Assembly (NCBI GenBank): GCA_020633675.1
Contig: JACKDE010000002.1
Location: 372,001 to 436,000 of the forward strand
From: Deferribacteres bacterium
Lineage (GTDB): Bacteria > Zhuqueibacterota > Zhuqueibacteria > Zhuqueibacterales > Geothermadaptataceae
Reading direction: 5' to 3'
Length of the DNA stretch: 64,000 nucleotides
The position numbers and the translations under genes were made by a program. Position 1 is the stretch's first letter; each line of letters opens with the position of its first letter. The notes below the pieces were generated by a model. That model saw nothing but the letters and a program-made list of their open reading frames with translations. It did no database searches and was not told where the DNA came from. Of the stretch, positions 8,455 to 17,948 are shown piece after piece.

Positions 8455-9818
8455 GATAATTCCACCATTTTCAAATTGCGAAGGGACTTACGAATCCAAA
8501 TCAGCATTAAAATTAAAATGATCAAGCTGCCAAATGGCAGATAAAACCAGAATAGTATCATAAATAGCAGCACAATATTCATCATGTTGGCACCGAAATT
8601 AAAATGTGGGAAGGTGCCAAAACCGATGGTGGTGTAGACCAGCGCAGTCAATGCCGGAATGGTGGACAGCGCCACGGCAATTATGCCGGCTTGCTGAACA
8701 GTGGCTTCTCGCGAAAGCACGACGGTGTGCGGCAACAAAAACGGCAATGCCAACATGCTGCCGACGAACAGCCAGCGCCCAAGCCAGAGTTGCATTGGCG
8801 CGATGGGCAGCGAACGCAGCAAGCAATGTGCTTCAGCATCGCGCTTGAAGAGCGCAGTCAGCGAATTGACGAGAAACAGACTCCAGATGCCTTGCATAAA
8901 AATGACCGCTCCCAATGCGCTCTGCGCTGTTTCGCCGTGGATGCTGACCATCACCGCAAGTGCGGCCCCGAAGAGCTGCAAAAAGAGAATCGATCTTTTG
9001 TGTTTCCGTACGAATAAAAAATCATGTAAAGCAAGATAGAAATAATCATGTTGCTGCAATGTCATCCATCGGGCGCCTGTTCGTTTGTGTGGCAAAATGG
9101 ATGTACTGATTTTTTCGCGTACGTGCTGTGGATAGTAGCGAGCAATGAAAAAATAGCCTGCGATACAAGCGATAAAGAGAAGTCCTGGCCAGGCAGCCGT
9201 ACTCAAAAGGCGGCGCAAAGCCAGTTGCAGCCCAACGTTTTCGGCGAGGGTGAACAAGCTGGTAAGCATCACAAGTTCCAGTAGTAGCCAGGGCACTATT
9301 TTCTTACGCATGCCTGCCAGGAATTGCTGCATGTGCATAGCCTGCACCCATCCGAAAAAAGCCAGAGCGATCAGCATGCCAATTGAAGAAAATAGCTGCG
9401 AGATACGGATGGATAGTGTTGGCTGGCCCAGCAAAAAAGGCAAAACTAAAAACAATAGAGGTACCGAAATTTTGAACAGGGTGGTCAGCAGGGCAAAATC
9501 CGTGATGATTTTGCGCCGCACCGGCAAACCCCATAACAGCATGTTGGCAGCTGAAGCGCGCGCACTGTTGTATGCGCTGAACTCCGCAAAAAGGTAAAAA
9601 AACGGCAGCAAACCACAAAAAATGCCAAACCATTTTTGGGCAAACGATGCTGTATTCATATCTGCAATCTGAAAGCCGATATCAGCCGGCGAGCGACCAA
9701 TCAAGTACAGACTCACTAAACCGATCAAGCCAATATAGAAGATGGTGACGCGATCGAATTTGTCGCGCAGATAATTCCATGCCTGCAAGGCCAGCGTTTT
9801 AAGCAGAGTTTTGAGCAT
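8451..9818 (-). CDS. ABC transporter permease (partner of the 7723-8454 ATPase)
   Basis: A 455-residue hydrophobic protein with about 11 predicted membrane helices, organised as in ABC-2-type exporter permeases. The first ATG in frame is at 9818; a TTG at 9881 would add 21 polar residues, and neither has a clear ribosome site. It overlaps the ATPase gene by 4 bases. Charged soluble loops (KRTGARWMTLQQHDYFYL and the KHKRS region) lie between helix groups. Substrate cannot be told from the sequence. Confidence 0.8.
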   Translation of the reverse strand: MLKTLLKTLALQAWNYLRDKFDRVTIFYIGLIGLVSLYLIGRSPADIGFQIADMNTASFAQKWFGIFCGLLPFFYLFAEFSAYNSARASAANMLLWGLPVRRKIITDFALLTTLFKISVPLLFLVLPFLLGQPTLSIRISQLFSSIGMLIALAFFGWVQAMHMQQFLAGMRKKIVPWLLLELVMLTSLFTLAENVGLQLALRRLLSTAAWPGLLFIACIAGYFFIARYYPQHVREKISTSILPHKRTGARWMTLQQHDYFYLALHDFLFVRKHKRSILFLQLFGAALAVMVSIHGETAQSALGAVIFMQGIWSLFLVNSLTALFKRDAEAHCLLRSLPIAPMQLWLGRWLFVGSMLALPFLLPHTVVLSREATVQQAGIIAVALSTIPALTALVYTTIGFGTFPHFNFGANMMNIVLLFMILFWFYLPFGSLIILILMLIWIRKSLRNLKMVELS

Positions 9819-9923
9819 CGTTCTGTTGGGTTTTGGTTGCTTGCTGTATTGAAATTTGCTTTTATCGATTTCATGTGGCAACGATAAAAATCAGTAAAAA
9901 CACGCTAAAGGAAAGGAGAAAAG

Positions 9924-10313
9924 ATGTCATTTGAAAGAACTTTTTCCGGTGCCCCGTGGGAGAAAAAAGCCGGCTATTGCCGGGCATTGCGTGCGGGCCA
10001 GCACATTTTTGTTTCCGGAACCGCTCCGGTTGCGGATGATGGCAGTGTGTTTGCGCCCGGTGATGCGTATGCTCAAACCCGGCGTTGCTTCGAAATTGTC
10101 GAGAAGGCGTTGCAAAAACTCGGAGCAGATGTATCTCATGTTGTGCGCACCAGAATGTACGTGACAGATGTTTCGCGCTGGCAGGATTACACCCGCGCAC
10201 ACAATGAATTTTTTGGCGCACACCCGCCAACGACGGCTCTGCTCGGCATCAAGGAGCTCATCGATCCCGACATGCTGGTCGAAGTTGAAGCAGAAGCCAT
10301 CTGTGAAAAATGA
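9924..10313 (+). CDS. RidA/YjgF-family protein lacking the catalytic arginine
   Basis: A 129-residue chorismate-mutase-like fold protein. Seen: YCRALRAGQHIFVSGTAP, QTRRCFEIVEKALQKLGA, VVRTRMYVTD and the C-terminal VEVEAEAI strand. RidA proper deaminates reactive enamines using an Arg in a 'P-A-R' motif; here the matching place reads HPPTTALLGI, with Thr104 instead of Arg. It therefore belongs to a non-canonical Rid subgroup whose reaction is not settled. A strong AAGGAG precedes the ATG. It is divergent from the ABC permease. Confidence 0.9.
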   Translation: MSFERTFSGAPWEKKAGYCRALRAGQHIFVSGTAPVADDGSVFAPGDAYAQTRRCFEIVEKALQKLGADVSHVVRTRMYVTDVSRWQDYTRAHNEFFGAHPPTTALLGIKELIDPDMLVEVEAEAICEK

Positions 10314-10395
10314 CTGATTAGTTTATTTTCACTTGCGTTCACGGCAATACCGAAGCATATTGACAACGAACAGCATACAAAGAGCAGCCAACGCC

Positions 10396-11133
10396 ATGAA
10401 TCTCGAATTTTTGCTCAAATATGTCAAATCCGTGACCGATTTGCAGGCGCTGCAGACCATCTCAAAGGAGGTGCAGCAGCGATATCACCAGCTTGTTCAG
10501 AAAAAACGCCTGGGAAATGCAGAGTTGCGTGTCGGCGATACGGTCAGTTTTCATACTCGCGGGGGCAAAAAAATCCGAGGACGCCTGGAGCGGCGCGGCA
10601 AAGTGAATTTCCGTATTGCGGCTGAAGACGGTGCGATCTATCGCGTGCCGATGCTGTTGCTCAACAAAGAAACACCTGCGCTTCCTCTTGTCGCTCCACA
10701 AATGGCCTTTCCGTTGGAGAATATCATTCCTTTTGTCATAGACGAAAGCAAGCGTCTTTTGTATCAGGTAGGCATTGAGTTGCATGTGCGCTATAAAAAA
10801 GGCGTTTGGTCGACACATTTTCGGCATAATCGTCACATCCAGTTTGGTGAAAAGTGCCTGCGTTACCAAATCATGCTGCACAAAACATCAGACAATGTAG
10901 CGGCAAATCTGCGCAAATTTCGGATCCCAAGCGAGCCGGAAAGCCGGATTGCGATGCTCATCTGCCACGAAGTTGCGCACGCGATTGCCCACCAGCGTTA
11001 TGGCCTGAATATTTTGCCGCACGGCCGGCAATACTACCGCGTGTTGAGTGAGCTTGTCGAGAGTGAATTTCAGGATATCCACGAGCGCTGCCAACACCAT
11101 GTTGCCAATGCTGCTGAGATGGTGCCCTCTTGA
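10396..11133 (+). CDS. SprT-like zinc-metallopeptidase-domain protein
   Basis: A 245-residue protein with a C-terminal SprT-like domain: HEVAHAIAH (HExxH zinc site) followed by HGRQYYRVL, the family's third-ligand region. The N-terminal 100 residues are basic and contain a small beta-rich segment (ELRVGDTVSFHTRGGKKIRGRLERRGKVNF), perhaps a KOW/SH3-like nucleic-acid-binding barrel. SprT-like proteins elsewhere act on DNA-protein crosslinks or are of unknown function. The start at 10396 is the first ATG; a TTG at 10333 is less likely. Confidence 0.75.
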   Translation: MNLEFLLKYVKSVTDLQALQTISKEVQQRYHQLVQKKRLGNAELRVGDTVSFHTRGGKKIRGRLERRGKVNFRIAAEDGAIYRVPMLLLNKETPALPLVAPQMAFPLENIIPFVIDESKRLLYQVGIELHVRYKKGVWSTHFRHNRHIQFGEKCLRYQIMLHKTSDNVAANLRKFRIPSEPESRIAMLICHEVAHAIAHQRYGLNILPHGRQYYRVLSELVESEFQDIHERCQHHVANAAEMVPS

Positions 11134-11354
11134 GATCGACATGCCAATTCACACCATTATGAGACCTGCTTTCGCTATTAGATAAAATTCTTTTCATTTT
11201 CCTCGCCTTGTTAAATTCGATCCTTATGTTAAATTATTCAGCATGGATGGACTGATATCCGTACCGATTTTAATGTATCATGACTTTCATTTGGTCAAAA
11301 GGTCATGCTATCAAATCTGAACAAATAGAAAATTGCTTTTAAAGTGGAGCGTTT

Positions 11355-11759
11355 ATGGATTTGCAGCCTGCGAAGACAGAGGTAAGAGAAAATGATATAG
11401 TGCTGGTTTACGTCGATGAGAAACCGGCATTTTTTGCGCGTGTGGAAGGTTTTACAGCGGATCACAAGCCCAAGTGGTGGCACGTCAAATTGCTCATGCT
11501 GACGATGCCCTTGCGGGTGGTCACCTGGGTCTTGCGGCTGGAGCAGATCAATGGTGTGGAGCCATTTACCATGGGTGGCACGCCGATTCGCATTGAGAAG
11601 GTGGTTGCGCCACCTGAACAAGCCACACCAGAGGACGAAAGTGAGACAACGCCAACGCAGGAATCCGCCGTTGAAAATGAAAAACAACAGCATGCTGAAC
11701 CCGATGATGGCAGCAGCAAAGCCAGCATATTGAGCCTGGGCAGTAAGAAAACGGATTAG
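11355..11759 (+). CDS. Conserved hypothetical protein, 134 residues
   Basis: I recognise a conserved-looking core but no function. Residues 1-78 form a compact beta-rich domain (ENDIVLVYVDEKPAFFARVE, then KPKWWHVKLLMLTMPLRVVTWVLR and a final INGVEPFTMGG), reminiscent of small cytoplasmic proteins in deltaproteobacteria and relatives. Residues 80-134 are an acidic Glu/Thr/Pro-rich tail with low complexity. GGAG lies 6 bases before the ATG. It converges with the oxidoreductase gene, 12 bases apart. Confidence 0.75.
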   Translation: MDLQPAKTEVRENDIVLVYVDEKPAFFARVEGFTADHKPKWWHVKLLMLTMPLRVVTWVLRLEQINGVEPFTMGGTPIRIEKVVAPPEQATPEDESETTPTQESAVENEKQQHAEPDDGSSKASILSLGSKKTD

Positions 11760-11771
11760 GCCTGATCTGAT

Positions 11772-12737
11772 TTACGTACCCGGCTTAGCATCTATGGCAC
11801 GCAACGAAAGCGCAAGAGCCGCACGCGCTTCATCAAGGGTGACAATCGGATCGAGCAGGCCGTTCAGCCAACCGACAAAGTGTTTCATCTGCATTTTGTA
11901 TGGATCGGGCAAGCCCGTGAGCGGAATTGCGCGTTCATATTGGATGCTTTTGAGCACGATTTCATCAGGATGACCGGGATCGACTGAGAGCGTGCCTTGC
12001 TCGCCTTCGACAAACAAGCCTGTTTCAAAAACATCATTCAGCCAGCTGCTTTCAACCGTTGCCTTCAGGCCATCCTGCCAGGAAAGCTGCGTGATGGCAT
12101 GCAGCCAGCCATGCGGATCTTTTTCAGGATCGATTTTCAATCCCAGCTCATTTGCCTCACCAAAAGTCCAGAGCAGCCAGTCAAAGTCATGAATCGCCAA
12201 ATCCAGCAAAACGCCACCACTCAGTTCGGGCTTCAGCATCCATGTGGTGCTGTCTGTTTTTTTGCGTCCGAGCCGCTTGCACACGACATGCTGTATTTTG
12301 CCCAAATCGCCACGCTGAATAATTTGACGCGCACGATTATAAGCGTGAAAAAATCGCAAAACATGACCGATATAAAGATGCTGCCGGCCTGCTTCGATGA
12401 TGTCATCAATTTCATGTAAGTGGCGGGTAATCGGCTTCTCGCAAAAAATTTTCTTCCCGGACCGGAGCGCTTTATGGATGTGTTCTTGATGCAAATGGGT
12501 TGGCGAGCAAATCAAAACCGCATGGATATTTGGATCAGCAAGCAGAGAATCAGTTTGCATGGCTGTGCCGCCATATTCCGCCGCCGAAGCTTCGGCGTTG
12601 CTGAAATTTCCGGCGCTCCACGCGTGGATTTCCACGGCCGCAATCTCGGCAAGAGCGGCTGCATGGCGCCTGGCAATGCGGCCTGAACCGATAAAGCCGA
12701 GTGCAAATTTAGCCTGAGATTTTTGATTGATTGGCAT
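11772..12737 (-). CDS. Gfo/Idh/MocA-family NAD(P)-dependent oxidoreductase
   Basis: A 321-residue sugar- or inositol-dehydrogenase-like protein. Seen: N-terminal Rossmann motif GFIGSGRIARRHAAAL, ICSPTHLHQEHIHKAL, the substrate-site CEKPI (the Lys is the conserved catalytic one), and GGVLLDLAIHDFDWL with the conserved Asp-His pair. GGAG 8 bases upstream supports the ATG. It may act on a nucleotide-sugar intermediate (WlbA-like) or a free polyol; context does not decide. Confidence 0.9.
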   Translation of the reverse strand: MPINQKSQAKFALGFIGSGRIARRHAAALAEIAAVEIHAWSAGNFSNAEASAAEYGGTAMQTDSLLADPNIHAVLICSPTHLHQEHIHKALRSGKKIFCEKPITRHLHEIDDIIEAGRQHLYIGHVLRFFHAYNRARQIIQRGDLGKIQHVVCKRLGRKKTDSTTWMLKPELSGGVLLDLAIHDFDWLLWTFGEANELGLKIDPEKDPHGWLHAITQLSWQDGLKATVESSWLNDVFETGLFVEGEQGTLSVDPGHPDEIVLKSIQYERAIPLTGLPDPYKMQMKHFVGWLNGLLDPIVTLDEARAALALSLRAIDAKPGT

Positions 12738-13331
12738 AGAGTAAACTCCAATAGACTGTTGATTCCGGATAAGCTTTGAACGACAACCAATTGAAAATTT
12801 GCCTGGTCGCAGCTGTTGTGTACGATCAAACTATACCACCTACGCCCAATATTCCGAAAAATCATCTCAATTGCAGCCATGCTCATCCTAGCCGATGGCC
12901 ACCGGAAACAAACGGCTGACAGGTGCAGATTGTTTGTTTGGTGCTTGCATTCTAGCGATAGAATTGCCATTGTAGGGTCCAATTCAATAGCGCACAAAAC
13001 GGATCGATGGTTGTCCTGAATTTTCAATAGTGAAGAAAATTGGTAATCAGTATTCCAGGATGAATTTGCCAAATCACAGCAAAGCCTGCACTCATGCGTT
13101 CCCCGCCGTCTTCTGCCAAAATCAGATTGTACTCCCGCCGTGCCGATCTTGTTGGCTTTATCAAAACCGCAGCTCCGCTTGACAGATTTGGCTGGCGGCA
13201 TTTGTCGAAAGAGAGAGATTTTGCAAATTTGTCAAATGTTTTTGCGCTGAATTACTTGCTATTTAGCAGTGCGGTCATTAGAATGCAACTTTTTTTGAAA
13301 TACTTGGTGCACCAAAAAAGAGCGTGATCCT
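12738..13331. other. Intergenic region, no supported gene
   Basis: 594 bases between divergent genes. Open frames in it have no ribosome sites, low-complexity or Cys/Arg-rich translations, and overlap real genes, so I do not call them. Promoters for both flanking genes must lie here, but no convincing -35/-10 pair was picked out. Confidence 0.5.
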
Positions 13332-14462
13332 ATGTATGTACTCAACTTTAATCCAAGCTACCATGCCCTGCAATCGCCGGACCTATCGGACAAGTCGTCG
13401 TTTTCTTTGCGGGATTTGTGCCCGTACATGCTCCAACAGATTGAATTGAAACCACATGCCGATCTGGCTGACAGGCCGGTAACGAGTTGGCAGCTGGCGA
13501 AACAGCTGCAAGATTGCCGCAAAAAACTTTCGACCCTTAAGGCATTCCGACTGGAAAATCTCGATGCACATAAAGGATCGCACCGCGGCCCTGAGCGCAT
13601 TGAAACCTTTGAAGGTAAAGATCCCGGCAAGCTGGTTTTAATGACCGCGAATTTAAAGCGTGGCTTAAGTGATATGATTTTGTTGCAGCCGATTATACGC
13701 CAACAAGCCAAACGACTGCAGAAAATGGGGTGGAAAGATAAATTCAGCATTTCTGTAAGCAGTGGCTTTGACGACCTTTTTTATGGCCAAAAATACTTCG
13801 ATAGACTCCTCCCTGAAATGCCTACCTTTGGCGAAATCTCCAAATTCGACTACCACATGGAATATGGTATCTCCCTCGACCGAATGAAATCGTTGGCCGA
13901 TATTTCGGAATGGGAAGAGATCGATTTGCACGTTGAGTTGAAGTTGCCGGCTAAAGCCATCAGTGCTGGCAAAAAACGCTTTGCTTCTGAAAATCCCAAG
14001 ATTTTCCTGCATTGGGAAGCTTTCGACACGCACAGAACTTTGCCCTTCGATTGGTTCAAGCCTGTCGTTGATCAGTTTAAGGATTGTGATTTTTACTGCA
14101 CGCTTTTCGGTAAACAACACCAGAGCGGGGAGATTTACGAAAATGGGCCGGTTAATCTGTGGCCTGAAGAAAAGTCGATTTTAGATCTTTTTATTACCCT
14201 CAAATCGATGGATGTGGTTGTAACAACCAACACAGGCATTGCGCACGCATCAGCGGCGTTGGGTACGCCAACCATCGTCATTTTTTCCGGCAGACTCTAT
14301 GGGTGGGGTGACTATTGGCCCAAGCAGCACAAAAGTCTCTATCCGACCATGCATACCATTGGCTTGGAAGAAAATCTGAAGTTGACCACCAAAGAAATTC
14401 AAAAACGAATTATTGAAAAAGTGGAAATGCTGATACCGGAGCACGAATTGGCAGCCGCATGA
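13332..14462 (+). CDS. Glycosyltransferase family 9-like (heptosyltransferase-type) protein
   Basis: A 376-residue protein whose C-terminal half has the GT9 nucleotide-sugar-binding pattern: residues LFITLKSMDVVVTTNTGIAH followed by ASAALGTPTIVIFSG. The N-terminal domain has MTANLKRGLSDMILLQPIIR, like the GT9 'GDxxxxxP' region but with Gly-Leu-Ser-Asp. The extra 90 N-terminal residues are not typical of WaaC/WaaF. GT9 enzymes add heptose or other sugars during lipopolysaccharide or glycan synthesis; substrate is not predictable. A terminator follows. Confidence 0.82.
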   Translation: MYVLNFNPSYHALQSPDLSDKSSFSLRDLCPYMLQQIELKPHADLADRPVTSWQLAKQLQDCRKKLSTLKAFRLENLDAHKGSHRGPERIETFEGKDPGKLVLMTANLKRGLSDMILLQPIIRQQAKRLQKMGWKDKFSISVSSGFDDLFYGQKYFDRLLPEMPTFGEISKFDYHMEYGISLDRMKSLADISEWEEIDLHVELKLPAKAISAGKKRFASENPKIFLHWEAFDTHRTLPFDWFKPVVDQFKDCDFYCTLFGKQHQSGEIYENGPVNLWPEEKSILDLFITLKSMDVVVTTNTGIAHASAALGTPTIVIFSGRLYGWGDYWPKQHKSLYPTMHTIGLEENLKLTTKEIQKRIIEKVEMLIPEHELAAA

Positions 14463-14492
14463 AATTGCCTTCCTGGATTGCAATTTTTCAAA

Positions 14493-14521
14493 GCCCATCC
14501 CGACATGCGATGGGCTTTTTT
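14493..14521 (+). terminator. Rho-independent terminator after the GT9-like gene
   Basis: The stem GCCCATC (14493-14499) pairs with GATGGGC (14509-14515) and is followed by a run of six T. It lies 30 bases after the stop codon. Confidence 0.85.
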
Positions 14522-14629
14522 GCTGCATTTTGGGCTTTTCTTCCAACACCTTTCACCACCCAATTTTTTTTTTGCTGAATGGTGGTGTAAAACCACAAAA
14601 GCGAAAAGCATCAATCGGCTGCAACCTGT

Positions 14630-15811
14630 CTATCGTTGCCGAATGATTTCTTGAAAGTGTTCGGGATCGGTATCCCCCTCCGTGTTGATGACCATGATGG
14701 TTGACTGGTCTGTAAGGTGCAGCCTCTCACGGATCGTTCCGAGTGCAGGGTCATCGCAAAGTGCCAGCAAGCCTGCTAATCCTGCAGCACCGGTCTCGCC
14801 AGCGACCACAGGCTGATCTCCACGATGTGCATGAAAAAGTGTACGCATCGCTCTTGCTGCCCAAGTATCATCGATGGCGAGAAAGCTGTGAAAGCATGAT
14901 TTGACAATAGGCCAGGCTAATGAGGACGGTGTACCGCAATTGAGCCCGGACATGATCGAATTTTGCTGGCCCTTTGCATGGGCCATTTCGCCTTTGCCGC
15001 TGGCAATCGATTCGAGCAGGCAGTCTGCATCGAGCGGCTCCACGCACACAAGCTTGGGATGAGTATTGGGGTATCGCCCAACATAGTACCCGGCTGCAGC
15101 GGCTGCCAGCCCGCCGACGCCCGCCTGAATCAGCACGATATCCGGTTTTTCTTTGGACGCCAGAGCCTGGTCTGCTTCATAAAAAATGGTTTGATACCCT
15201 TCCATAATCCAGTGTGGAATCTGCTCGTATCCAGGCCAGGCGGTATCCGAAATGATCTGCCAGCCGTTTTGTTCTGCATCGCGCGCCATCTGGGCCACTG
15301 CGGCATCGTAGTGCCCTGCGACCATGATGACTTCCGCTTTTTCCGCTTCAATCGCTTGCTTGCGAATCTCTTTCATGTTTTCCGGCACATAGATCACTGC
15401 CCGTTGCCCCAATTGCCGGGCAACCCACGCCACGGCCCGCCCATGATTGCCATCTGTCGCAGTAGTAAAAGTATATGGATGGCTTTGATCTGCGTATTTG
15501 CGTGAAAACAGAAGCTCGCTGGCAAGTGGCTCGCCGTTTCTGGCCTGGTGCTGCTCATCAAGAAAACGGTAGATGGCGTAGGAGGCGCCAATCGCTTTAA
15601 AGGCATTAAGGCCAAATCGATGCGACTCATCTTTGACGAAAATGTTTTTGAGTCCAAGTTTGCGTGCAAGGTTGGGCAGCCGAACCAGGGGTGTGGGCTG
15701 ATAAAAGGGCAGCGAATGGTGAAAAGAAAGCGCGCGATTTAAATCAAAGCGGACTACTTCGGGTGAGCTTTCAATAAAAAATGGATTCGCGATGAATCGT
15801 GAAGGCAGCAT
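14630..15811 (-). CDS. dpaL: Diaminopropionate ammonia-lyase
   Basis: This 393-residue PLP enzyme of fold type II splits 2,3-diaminopropionate to pyruvate and two ammonia. Seen: PTPLVRLPNLARKLGLKNIFVKDES, the PLP lysine Lys72 in LNAFKAIGAS, FTTATDGNHGRAVAW, a Gly-rich loop IQAGVGGLAAAAAG, a conserved SGLNCGTPS, and GETGAAGLAGLLAL near the C-terminus. This motif set and length fit DpaL (YgeX) rather than threonine dehydratase. It is monocistronic as far as can be seen, and nearby genes give no pathway. Confidence 0.92.
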   Translation of the reverse strand: MLPSRFIANPFFIESSPEVVRFDLNRALSFHHSLPFYQPTPLVRLPNLARKLGLKNIFVKDESHRFGLNAFKAIGASYAIYRFLDEQHQARNGEPLASELLFSRKYADQSHPYTFTTATDGNHGRAVAWVARQLGQRAVIYVPENMKEIRKQAIEAEKAEVIMVAGHYDAAVAQMARDAEQNGWQIISDTAWPGYEQIPHWIMEGYQTIFYEADQALASKEKPDIVLIQAGVGGLAAAAAGYYVGRYPNTHPKLVCVEPLDADCLLESIASGKGEMAHAKGQQNSIMSGLNCGTPSSLAWPIVKSCFHSFLAIDDTWAARAMRTLFHAHRGDQPVVAGETGAAGLAGLLALCDDPALGTIRERLHLTDQSTIMVINTEGDTDPEHFQEIIRQR

Positions 15812-15865
15812 TTAACAAGATTCCGTGTTGATGGCAAGGTTTGGCTTGAAAAAGACAGGTTCTAT

Positions 15866-17125
15866 CTAATGGCCCTTCCCCAGCTTGGCGCGAAAAGCTT
15901 GCCATGCTTCTATGGTTAAATCTGTGAGATCAATCACAGCCTGCCGAAGTTCCTTTTCGGTTTTGGCAAGCAAAACCAACTGAGAACGACGAAGCTGTGC
16001 ATCAAACGGTGAGGCAATATTCCGGGTGTGGCCGTGCCCAAGCTGGATACCAACGTCAAACGCCACTTCCGAGAGCTGCTCAACGTTGCTCAAGGTTTTG
16101 CCGATTTTAACTTCTTTGTAGTTTTCAACCCATGAATGCACCCAAAACGTTTTGTTTTGATAATAGAAATAGCCGAGATGCTCAAATGGTGCATAGGCAA
16201 TGCGAGCCTGGCCGAGCAATACGCGGAATGGATCGGATTTTTGCGTGCGCAAAATGCATGGTATGCCGGAAATGTCGCGCACTTCCTTGATTTCCAGCAT
16301 CACATCGTCATCGGGATTCTTGCTTTTGCCACGGACACGAACCAGGTACTTGGTATCGAGTGCGCTACCGATACCCATTTTTAGATACCCGGCTTTGACG
16401 AAATCAAAGTAGTTGCGTTTGAGATGATCGTTGTCTTCGACCATCGCATCCACGTATGTCTGCATGGCCTTTGCCAGCGAGTCACGCGCATCGGCAGTCA
16501 TCGGCGACATTTGCGATTCTGCCCATTGCAAGTATTTTGAGCGATCACTGCTGTAACCGGCGCGGATGTTGCGTGCGATCTCGGGCTCGTCGATCATGGC
16601 ATCAGAATTGTTGAGCGCCTCGCGATAGCCAAGCAAAAATGTGCTGAACAACTGATCGCTTTGATCGTCCCAACCAGATTCTTGGCAAGCCAGACGCAGT
16701 GAAACGCCGAACCGCAGCAGGTCGATGAACGCCGGCCCCATTGATGAATCATCAAAATCGGTGAGGCCGCGGCCCAAATCGGTGATGGCGTACTGTTCCA
16801 GGTGTGCATCGCCGTGAAGGTTGAGCGCGGGCATTCCCTGAAAGTAGTGCTCAAACCGGCGGCAGACCTCTTTGCTGAATTGCAAGTTGATAAAACGAAA
16901 ATATCCATGTGGACTTGAGGCAACTCTTTCGAGCAGGGGAGGATTTTCGGAGAAATCGTAAGAGGCCGGATCGACATAAAGCGGATTGCTTTCAGGCGAA
17001 AAAGCCTGTGCGGTCAAGCTGGCTGGAAGCTGCGTGATATGCAAAAGCAACAAGCAGGAAATTTGCAGCACCCGAACACCTTGTGTGCACAAATAATTCA
17101 TGAAAAAGCGGATCAACCTCGCCAT
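15866..17125 (-). CDS. DUF2252-family protein with N-terminal signal segment
   Basis: A 419-residue protein. Seen: a hydrophobic leader (about residues 16-40, ending PASLTAQAF), then the family core NLHGDAHLEQYAITD...GLTDFDDSSMGPAFIDLLR, which resembles the catalytic and metal loops of aminoglycoside-phosphotransferase-like kinases, and a C-terminal IQLGHGHTRN. DUF2252 proteins are kinase-fold-like but of unknown function. An exported member is noteworthy, since ATP is absent from the periplasm. An internal start after the leader is possible but no ribosome site supports it. Confidence 0.82.
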   Translation of the reverse strand: MARLIRFFMNYLCTQGVRVLQISCLLLLHITQLPASLTAQAFSPESNPLYVDPASYDFSENPPLLERVASSPHGYFRFINLQFSKEVCRRFEHYFQGMPALNLHGDAHLEQYAITDLGRGLTDFDDSSMGPAFIDLLRFGVSLRLACQESGWDDQSDQLFSTFLLGYREALNNSDAMIDEPEIARNIRAGYSSDRSKYLQWAESQMSPMTADARDSLAKAMQTYVDAMVEDNDHLKRNYFDFVKAGYLKMGIGSALDTKYLVRVRGKSKNPDDDVMLEIKEVRDISGIPCILRTQKSDPFRVLLGQARIAYAPFEHLGYFYYQNKTFWVHSWVENYKEVKIGKTLSNVEQLSEVAFDVGIQLGHGHTRNIASPFDAQLRRSQLVLLAKTEKELRQAVIDLTDLTIEAWQAFRAKLGKGH

Positions 17126-17256
17126 TATATCTCCAAAATATATGATCGTGCTTCTGTGGTTGGTAACCAGGCTTGGGTGTACTGAGTGCAGACAAAATAA
17201 CGCGTACGTCCAAGGATGTCAAGCGCCGCAGCACTTAAGCAAAAAAATGCTTCAAA

Positions 17257-17748
17257 TCAGGATGGTTTACGTTCGTACGTTACAAAGCTGTATGCATGCA
17301 GGTTTTTTTCGTCTGGCTGGAAATCCTGACGTTCAGCTTCTAACCACATGCTGATATCAAATTCCGGAAAATAGGCGTCCCCATTAAACTCGCCTTCGAT
17401 AAATGTCAAATAGAGCCGATCTGCTTTCGCTAATGCACTCTTGTAAAGTGTTGCTCCACCGATCACCACAACTTCATCTACATTGGCAGCAGCTTGCAAG
17501 GCCTGCTCGAATGAGTGCACCACGCTGCAGCCGTCAGCGCTGTAGCTTTGGTTGTGTGTCACGACGATGTTATGACGGCCCGGCAAAACGAAGCCAATCG
17601 ATTCATGGGTTTTGCGACCCATAATAACCGGCTTGCCCATGGTAATGGTTTTGAAATGGCGCAAATCGGCTGGCAATCGCCACGGCAAACCGTTGTCCTT
17701 GCCGATCAGCCGGTTTTTATCCATTGCAGCGATCAGAGAAATGAGCAT
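17257..17748 (-). CDS. folA: Dihydrofolate reductase
   Basis: A 163-residue enzyme reducing dihydrofolate with NADPH. Seen: ISLIAAMDKNRLIGKDNGLPWRLPADLRHFK (Met20-loop region and Asp active-site helix), the NADPH motif GKPVIMGRKTHESIG, PGRHNIVVT, and VVIGGATLYK. It lies 200 bases downstream of thyA on the same strand. The pair is the classic thymidylate-cycle combination: ThyA makes dihydrofolate and FolA recycles it. Confidence 0.96.
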   Translation of the reverse strand: MLISLIAAMDKNRLIGKDNGLPWRLPADLRHFKTITMGKPVIMGRKTHESIGFVLPGRHNIVVTHNQSYSADGCSVVHSFEQALQAAANVDEVVVIGGATLYKSALAKADRLYLTFIEGEFNGDAYFPEFDISMWLEAERQDFQPDEKNLHAYSFVTYERKPS

Positions 17749-17948
17749 TCTATTTTCCGTACAATTGATTTGAAAATCCTGGGATGATCAAACGAGCTCG
17801 CGCGCACTGCGAGCCTCTGCGAAAAGCCGGTTTGTCATCCAGCGATGAGCTGTTTTGTGTTTGGTGCAAGTACTCTAAAAACAGTGGCTCGCTGTTTTTT
17901 TTTCATAATGGATTTTCAGGAGTGACATTAGGTGCTTTGGACAAGGCT

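Noticed and set aside
12512..13201. 229-codon minus-strand frame upstream of the Gfo/Idh/MocA gene
   Set aside because: Overlaps the real oxidoreductase start by about 225 bases, has no ribosome site, and gives a translation rich in Cys and Arg with no domain.
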